Assembly: GCF_001730285.1 (NCBI RefSeq)
Contig: NZ_MIJZ01000016.1
Coordinates: forward strand, 1 to 64,000
Origin: Enterococcus ureasiticus
GTDB lineage: Bacteria > Bacillota > Bacilli > Lactobacillales > Enterococcaceae
Direction of reading: 5' to 3'
Length of the DNA: 64,000 bases
Shown: positions 59,271 through 64,000 of the stretch, piece after piece
Layout of the letters: each line of letters starts with the position of its first letter
Numbering within the stretch: position 1 is the stretch's first letter
Made by a program: the position numbers and the translations under genes
Notes under the pieces: generated by a model
Seen by the model: only the letters and a program-made list of their open reading frames with translations
What the model was told of the DNA's origin: nothing
Databases searched by the model: none

Positions 59271-59900
59271 TTATTTTGGTGCGTCTTGTAATGACCAGTT
59301 GATTGTTGCTTCATAAGCTGCAACATAAGCATCAGATGGTACGGACAATTCTACTTTTTGGCCATTGCCTTCAAATAAATCAGACCATGAACCCATTCCG
59401 TTGTCTTTTGTTGCACTAAAAACAGTTCCAGCAGTGCTATTCAATGTGATTTCACTTGCAACTGCTGCTTTTGAACTATCCGAAGCAGATGTATTAACTT
59501 TACCTGCTGGGATTTTAACGCTTCCTTTTAATGTTTTTGTTTTATCGGCATTTTCAAATTCAGTGATGCTTGCTAAAAGGGTCCAACCAGCACCTGTACC
59601 ACGTTTGTCTGTTACTTGAATACCTAACTGTTTTCCTTCTGGTACTTCGGCATCTTTTTTAAGTGTTCCTAATTTGATTTTGCCAAACTGAAATGATGAT
59701 GCAGCATCGATTACTAATGGTCCTTTATTCCCAGTTGGAGGATCAATTGGGTCGATGATTTCATTTGTATCATCCCCTGCTATGATTTCAACATTCGCTT
59801 TTGATGCAGCTGTACTTGCTTGTTCTGCAAATGCTGGTGTTGCTATTGCTGTTGCGCTTACCATAAGTGCTAGACATGCGGTTGTTTTAATTGCTTTCAT
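59271..59900 (-). CDS. Small WxL-domain surface protein, copy 3
   Basis: The 209-residue protein has a signal peptide (cleavage after AFA, near residue 25) and a WxL domain with motifs GWTL and INWSLQDAPK. The linker IIDPIDPPTGNKGPLVIDAA matches the start of the other copies. It follows the operon's second WxL gene by 21 bases and precedes copy 4 by 23 bases, so the copies share one transcript. Confidence 0.9.
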   Translation of the reverse strand: MKAIKTTACLALMVSATAIATPAFAEQASTAASKANVEIIAGDDTNEIIDPIDPPTGNKGPLVIDAASSFQFGKIKLGTLKKDAEVPEGKQLGIQVTDKRGTGAGWTLLASITEFENADKTKTLKGSVKIPAGKVNTSASDSSKAAVASEITLNSTAGTVFSATKDNGMGSWSDLFEGNGQKVELSVPSDAYVAAYEATINWSLQDAPK

Positions 59901-59921
59901 TCTTTTTTCCTACTCTCTCTA

Positions 59922-60605
59922 TTATTTAGGTGCGTCAGCTAGTGACCAAGTGATTTCTGCAGTGTATGTATCTGCATAGTTTCCTGTTGGAACTTTTAAT
60001 TGAACTTTTTCGCCTAAGCCTTCAAATTCATTCGCCCATGTTCCCATACCACTCTCTTTTGCTGCTGAAAAGACGGTTTCTGCTTTTTCGTTTAATGTCA
60101 GTGCTTGCGCTACTGCTGGTTTTGAATCGTCTATGCTGTTTGTGCTAACTTTTCCTGTTGGGATCGTTACTTCAGCCCCTTTTAGGATTCTTGTTTTATC
60201 TGCATTTTCAAAGGCGCTGATTTTAGCTGTTAAATTCCAGCCTGCACCTGTACCACGAACGTCGGTTACTTGCGCACCTAAAACTTCTCCATCTGATAGT
60301 ACAGCATCATATGTGCTTGTGATTTTATCGATTTTTTTTGTACCAAAGTCAAAATTTGAAACAGCATCGATCGTTAAGTTTCCTTTTTGATTGGTTGGTG
60401 GTTTGATTGGTACGATTGGATCTACTGGTCCGTTATCGTCACTACCTGGTTCTAAAACAAATTGTGCTTTTCTTGATACATCTTTATTTACAGCCGCTGG
60501 TTCTTCTGGCGCTACTGTTTCTTCCTCTGCTGCATAAGTTGTCATTCCTAATAATGCTGTTGAAAAAAGTGTCGCTGCTACTACTGTTAATTTTAGTGTT
60601 TTCAT
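59922..60605 (-). CDS. Small WxL-domain surface protein, copy 2
   Basis: The 227-residue protein has a signal peptide (cleavage after TYA, near residue 25), a Glu/Pro-rich linker and a WxL domain with motifs GWNL and ITWSLADAPK. The segment PIKPPTNQKGNLTIDAVSNF is shared with its neighbours. GGGAGAAA precedes the ATG. It lies 25 bases after the fused LPXTG-WxL ORF. Confidence 0.92.
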   Translation of the reverse strand: MKTLKLTVVAATLFSTALLGMTTYAAEEETVAPEEPAAVNKDVSRKAQFVLEPGSDDNGPVDPIVPIKPPTNQKGNLTIDAVSNFDFGTKKIDKITSTYDAVLSDGEVLGAQVTDVRGTGAGWNLTAKISAFENADKTRILKGAEVTIPTGKVSTNSIDDSKPAVAQALTLNEKAETVFSAAKESGMGTWANEFEGLGEKVQLKVPTGNYADTYTAEITWSLADAPK

Positions 60606-60630
60606 TTTTCATTTCTCCCTGTCTATGTTA

Positions 60631-61308
60631 TTATTTTGGTGCATCTAATAGTGACCAAGTCAATGTTGCTTGGTAGTCACCTTTTAAGTTCCCGGCAGGA
60701 ACTTTTAGTTTTACTTGTGACGCATCGAATTCGTCTGTCCAAGTTCCTAAACCTGTTTTTTCTTTTGCAGAAAAGAGCGTTTGTGCACTCTCTACGCTAC
60801 CTGCAATCACTACTTCTTTGGTTTCAGGAGGAAGTGCGATATTGCCTTCACTTTTACCAACTGTCCCGGCAGGTAATGTGACTTCTGCTCCTTTTAAAAT
60901 CTTTGTCTTTTCTTCTTTGTCTGCAAACTCAGACATACGAACTTGTAAATTCCAGCCTTGGCCCTCACCACGTCTGTCAGATACTTGAACGTTAGGAGTA
61001 GTTGTTATTGTTTCAAAAATCGCTTCGCCACCATCGATTTTGTGTTCACCGAATAGTAATGGACTTACATTATCAATCGTCAATGCACCTGTATTCCCTG
61101 TTTCACCACTAGGGACAGAAGGTTGGATCGGTGGAACTGTTCCTTCAGTATTTGAATCAAGTTTCAAAGAGCCATATGAAGTAGCTCCTTTGCCATCTTC
61201 TGTACCTTGAATCCCTTCTGCTGCTGTTGCACTAGCCATGCTTGGTGCAAGAAGTCCCATACCACCGCATAAAATCAAACCTGCAATTACTTTTTCTTTT
61301 GTTTTCAC
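60631..61308 (-). CDS. Small WxL protein, copy 1, from an internal GTG start
   Basis: Inside the longer ORF a complete second initiation site is present: AAAGGAGG, seven A, then GTG (61306-61308). From it the 225-residue product has its own signal peptide (VKTKEKVIAGLILCGGMGLL, cleavage near ASA) and a full WxL domain (GWNL; LTWSLLDAPK), like the other copies. The start is in the same frame as the LPXTG-type part, which has no stop codon. The product may be made independently, as part of the fusion, or both. Confidence 0.6.
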   Translation of the reverse strand: MKTKEKVIAGLILCGGMGLLAPSMASATAAEGIQGTEDGKGATSYGSLKLDSNTEGTVPPIQPSVPSGETGNTGALTIDNVSPLLFGEHKIDGGEAIFETITTTPNVQVSDRRGEGQGWNLQVRMSEFADKEEKTKILKGAEVTLPAGTVGKSEGNIALPPETKEVVIAGSVESAQTLFSAKEKTGLGTWTDEFDASQVKLKVPAGNLKGDYQATLTWSLLDAPK

Positions 61309-61632
61309 TTTTTTTCCTCCTTTTCTACTATAGATAATTATCACTAAGGCAATTAATAACAATCCTCCTATACATAAGTAAAGATTCGTGCTACTTTCAC
61401 CTGTTTTCGGGAATATATTATCTTTTAGCGATTTGCTTATCGAGTTATCATTTCCTCCAGTAGTTGGAGAAATTTTGCTCCCATTTGTTTCAGAAGTCTT
61501 TGTTTCTTTGTCGCCTTCTATAAATTTGATCCCTACTTGACTGTTTGCTTGACTTTCAACAGCATGCGCTTGTTGAAATGGGACAAGGCCCATAAAAAGT
61601 ATCAAAAATACAAACAATCTACTCTTTTTCAT
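60631..61632 (-). CDS. In-frame fusion of a small LPXTG-type protein and a WxL protein
   Basis: The 333-residue ORF joins two secreted proteins. Residues 1-108 are a CscD-like small wall protein: signal peptide (cleavage after AHA), a short charged region, sorting signal FPKTGE at 74-79, a membrane helix (about 84-100) and YSRKGGKK. Residues 109-333 are a complete WxL protein with its own signal peptide. Normally a stop codon separates such genes; here it is absent. As one chain it would cross the membrane out-in-out and could be cut by sortase and signal peptidase into two mature proteins. It is the first ORF of the operon, after GGGAGGTG and ATG. Confidence 0.75.
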   Translation of the reverse strand: MKKSRLFVFLILFMGLVPFQQAHAVESQANSQVGIKFIEGDKETKTSETNGSKISPTTGGNDNSISKSLKDNIFPKTGESSTNLYLCIGGLLLIALVIIIYSRKGGKKVKTKEKVIAGLILCGGMGLLAPSMASATAAEGIQGTEDGKGATSYGSLKLDSNTEGTVPPIQPSVPSGETGNTGALTIDNVSPLLFGEHKIDGGEAIFETITTTPNVQVSDRRGEGQGWNLQVRMSEFADKEEKTKILKGAEVTLPAGTVGKSEGNIALPPETKEVVIAGSVESAQTLFSAKEKTGLGTWTDEFDASQVKLKVPAGNLKGDYQATLTWSLLDAPK

Positions 61633-61954
61633 TTTTTCACCTCCCTTTTCAAATAAAACTGAAAATTTTATGAATTATTTTTCATTTCATTCTCAGTCGG
61701 TGGACGAAAACTATTATAGCTTTAATTTCCAATCATTTAGTTTCATTTTTTTCAGACCTCCGCAACAAAAAATGGTCAAAACGCTATTTAAGGCTCTTTT
61801 TTTATTTTTTATTCTCTTATTTTGCTATATTTTGGAAATGATAAGTGAAAAAGATGGTAATATATATCTAAAATATTTAATATAATATCTAAAGCATACT
61901 TTTTTAATATATTTTTCCATCAAATTAAAATCGTATAAAAAGGAGGTGTATTTT
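61633..61954. other. Divergent control region of the WxL operon
   Basis: AT-rich DNA between the WxL operon and the Mga-type gene. On the minus strand TATAAT (61713-61718) is a clear -10 element about 80 bases before the operon start. An Mga-type activator would be expected to bind here, but I see no defined operator. No ORF is supported. Confidence 0.5.
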
Positions 61955-63499
61955 TTGGAAAAGGAGTTAACGTTAGAATCTTTTCTAACCAGAATAGAAT
62001 CTAGACGATTTTCGATTTTAAAACTTTTTGAACAAGAACATAAAAATTCACTCTCAGTTGAAAAAATTTCGCTCAAATTAGGATTGTCTGAACGAACCAT
62101 CAAAAGAACCATTATAGATATTCAATCTGATATTGAAACATTTGGTTTCAAAGACAACATTAGCCTAAATCTCTATATAGGCAATAATAGTAAACTCTAC
62201 TGTTCTCTTCATTATCAACTTACTTTTTCAATGCATTATATGTTGAGGGAGTATCTCAAAAATTCGATTTTTTTCTTAATTATCAAAGATTTGTTTTTTG
62301 ACTCTTCATTCTCAATAAAAAAAGCCATTGACAAATATTTTGTTACAAATTCAACGTTAAGAAGATATCTAAAGAAAATCGACAAGGAATTACACCCTTT
62401 CAATTTGAAATTATCTATCAAAAAGGAGCTGACTATTACTGGGGATGAGGCAACTATTCGACTATTTTATACCTCTCTTTTTTTTGAGGTATATGAAGGA
62501 GAACAATGGCCGTTTTCTTTCATCTCACAAAAAGAGGTCAATGATTTGCTAGATCATTTCCCTCAAGACATATACAGTCCAGTTAAATACGCAAAACGAA
62601 CTTATTTTCAATTATTTCTAGCCATTTCAATTTTAAGAATTCGAAAAAAAGAAAAAATCGAAAATAGAATGCTCTTTTTTACTTATCAAAATGAGACCGA
62701 GCATCAGCATTTTCTTAAGGAAGTTGAATTTATTAAACTTTTATGTCCAATGATTCCTGTTACCCAACTTCAAATTGAGTTAGCGTTTATGCATAGTCTA
62801 GTTCTATCTTATGGCCCTTATTCAAATTCTAAATCGATTTCCCATTTTTTTATCAAAAATCCCGAGCTCGCAAAATCCAACTTTTTTGCCAATGTCTTAC
62901 TTTGGGTCAATGAGATAGAAAAATATCTTTATGTGCCTCTGTCGCTAGAAGAAGAAAATGATTTGATTTATGCAACATGTATCTTGTATTACCGATTAAA
63001 ATTGTTCAAGCAGTTTAATTTATCTGCTGATAAAAATTGGATCGAAGAATCAACTTTAGATAATACATTTAAGTTTCAAATAGATTTATTACGAGGAATT
63101 CTTTCAGATATTACAAAAACAACGATCCTTTTAAAAATCAATGAACATCATTTGAAGTTCCATTATATTGAAACGTTGTTTTCGTGCGTTGATGTGACAA
63201 AGTTTATGCCGCCGATTCATTTAGTACTCTTTTCTAGGCTTGGTCAAACGATGAAAAGATACATTTTGAATTACGGAGATTTATTTAATAATTTTAATTT
63301 ATCATTAATTGAAGGTGAAAAAGAGACTGTCGATGTTGTGATATCAGACCGTCCCATTTCGAAAAAAAACTTTTCTTATTCAGTTACAGAACAAACAAAA
63401 TACGTTTTATGGCAGGAATTTCCTACAAAAAAGAACTATGAAGATTTAAAAAAATTGTTGATACTTATTTGCAAAGACAAACTCCCTTTCGATGTTTAG
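61955..63499 (+). CDS. Mga-family transcriptional regulator of the WxL locus
   Basis: The protein (514 residues) has two N-terminal winged helices (about 20-70, SLKLGLSERTIKRTIIDIQS; and 90-150, KYFVTNSTLRRYLKKIDKEL), a PRD-like centre and a C-terminal EIIB-like region (about 425-510, NLSLIEGEKETVDVVISDRP). I chose the TTG at 61955, eight bases after AAGGAGGT; the GTG at 61946 overlaps that site. It is divergent from the WxL operon, the usual place for its activator, and lies upstream of a second, receiver-like regulator gene. Confidence 0.85.
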   Translation: MEKELTLESFLTRIESRRFSILKLFEQEHKNSLSVEKISLKLGLSERTIKRTIIDIQSDIETFGFKDNISLNLYIGNNSKLYCSLHYQLTFSMHYMLREYLKNSIFFLIIKDLFFDSSFSIKKAIDKYFVTNSTLRRYLKKIDKELHPFNLKLSIKKELTITGDEATIRLFYTSLFFEVYEGEQWPFSFISQKEVNDLLDHFPQDIYSPVKYAKRTYFQLFLAISILRIRKKEKIENRMLFFTYQNETEHQHFLKEVEFIKLLCPMIPVTQLQIELAFMHSLVLSYGPYSNSKSISHFFIKNPELAKSNFFANVLLWVNEIEKYLYVPLSLEEENDLIYATCILYYRLKLFKQFNLSADKNWIEESTLDNTFKFQIDLLRGILSDITKTTILLKINEHHLKFHYIETLFSCVDVTKFMPPIHLVLFSRLGQTMKRYILNYGDLFNNFNLSLIEGEKETVDVVISDRPISKKNFSYSVTEQTKYVLWQEFPTKKNYEDLKKLLILICKDKLPFDV

Positions 63500-63592
63500 C
63501 ATTTTTTGCATAAACCATTCTCAAACTATTGCCATCTCTAAATAAGCAACATAAATATTGTCATTCATTTAACAAAAAACAGGAGGAACATA

Positions 63593-64000
63593 ATGTATAA
63601 CATAGGAATAGACTTTAAATTAAAAAAAGAGTTTGCTTCATATATAAATGTCTTGGAAAGTACTGATTACTCAATTATCGATCTTGCAAATAAACAGTTG
63701 GTTCAGGATCTAGATATTATTTTGATTCAAGAAAATACCAGTAAAGAGTTGAAAGACATATGTGAACAAATTTTGATACTCAAAGCTGAAACAAATGCGC
63801 TTATTTGGGTTCTATCTACTAATTTTAATCAAATAAATCGTGTCATTTATTTACAATTGGGCGCAGATCTTGTTATAGATCTTGAACAAGAAAAAACAGA
63901 ATGTTTTATCTTACAACTCAAAAATACATTAAATAGATTACAAAAAAACGAACCTTTAATAGATGCTGCTGAATGCACAGAACAAAAAAGTAATTCTAAA
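63593..64000 (+). CDS. Receiver-like regulator, partial (C-terminus beyond window)
   Basis: The first 136 codons are visible, starting MYNIGIDFKLKKEF after AGGAGG; the frame is open at the window edge. The sequence resembles a degenerate response-regulator receiver: DIILIQEN, then ALIWVLSTNFNQINRVIYLQ and LGADLVIDLE, which parallels the LGADDYIxKP end of receivers, without an obvious phosphorylated Asp pocket. Enterococcal surface-protein loci often carry such a receiver-like protein with a winged-helix output; that output would lie to the right and cannot be seen. Confidence 0.6.
   Translation, partial: MYNIGIDFKLKKEFASYINVLESTDYSIIDLANKQLVQDLDIILIQENTSKELKDICEQILILKAETNALIWVLSTNFNQINRVIYLQLGADLVIDLEQEKTECFILQLKNTLNRLQKNEPLIDAAECTEQKSNSK

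Noticed and set aside
58899-59332. Alternative minus-strand frames around the small WxL genes
   Set aside because: They overlap clear WxL genes in another frame and have no signal peptide or family match.

Overview
The window is low-GC Gram-positive DNA and almost certainly comes from an Enterococcus chromosome of the E. faecalis-related type. The fabI / fabO-fabN arrangement, the WxL/DUF916 cell-surface cluster, the Mga-type regulators, the strong AGGAGG ribosome binding sites with some TTG and GTG starts, and the short rho-independent terminators all fit. I cannot name the species. I saw no rRNA, tRNA or CRISPR array.

Left end (1-5.1 kb): a lone tyrosine integrase with repeats on both sides and a scrap of IS1182-type transposase lie beside the fatty-acid genes fabO-fabN and the divergent fabI; two FabT-like operators sit before fabO. 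From 5.1 to 15.4 kb is a mixed housekeeping and accessory stretch: acyltransferase, regulators, GNAT enzyme, an ABC-F protein behind a leader peptide and terminator-like hairpin, WYL regulator, DJ-1 protein, FUSC protein, tyrosine phosphatase, lipoprotein and a helix-hairpin-helix protein. From 15.5 to 19.3 kb is a polyamine-like set: membrane spermidine synthase, SpeD and a DUF4178/DUF4247-like protein. From 19.4 to 26.1 kb a 1490-residue wall-anchored adhesin is followed by a small secreted protein and an Mga-type regulator.

Middle (26.4-49 kb): a PD-(D/E)XK nuclease-like gene and an sce7725-type gene form a two-gene unit behind a LexA-like box. Then come a membrane protein with an AbrB-like head, a YdcF protein, an old-yellow-enzyme/MarR pair, a purine permease, two tandem PAP2 phosphatases with three 122-nt structured repeats ahead of the second, an Mga-type regulator, a secreted sortase-fold protein, an acetyltransferase/LysR pair, an XRE regulator joined to a degenerate EIIB-like domain, an esterase, a ROK kinase, truA and an ArsR-ABC exporter operon.

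Right end (49-64 kb): a probable D-allose operon (DeoR, PTS IIBC, TIM-barrel isomerase, RpiB/AlsB, AlsE, divergent LacI) resembles the Listeria lmo0734-0738 cassette. Next is a six-ORF WxL cell-surface complex operon, read leftward and faced by an Mga-type regulator and a receiver-like regulator cut by the window edge. Its first ORF joins a small LPXTG-type protein in frame to a WxL protein, with a complete internal ribosome binding site and GTG start between them.

The observations I find most worth following are this LPXTG-WxL polyprotein or overlapping gene, the covarying 122-nt tandem repeats, the LexA-box nuclease/sce7725 pair, and the ABC-F leader.
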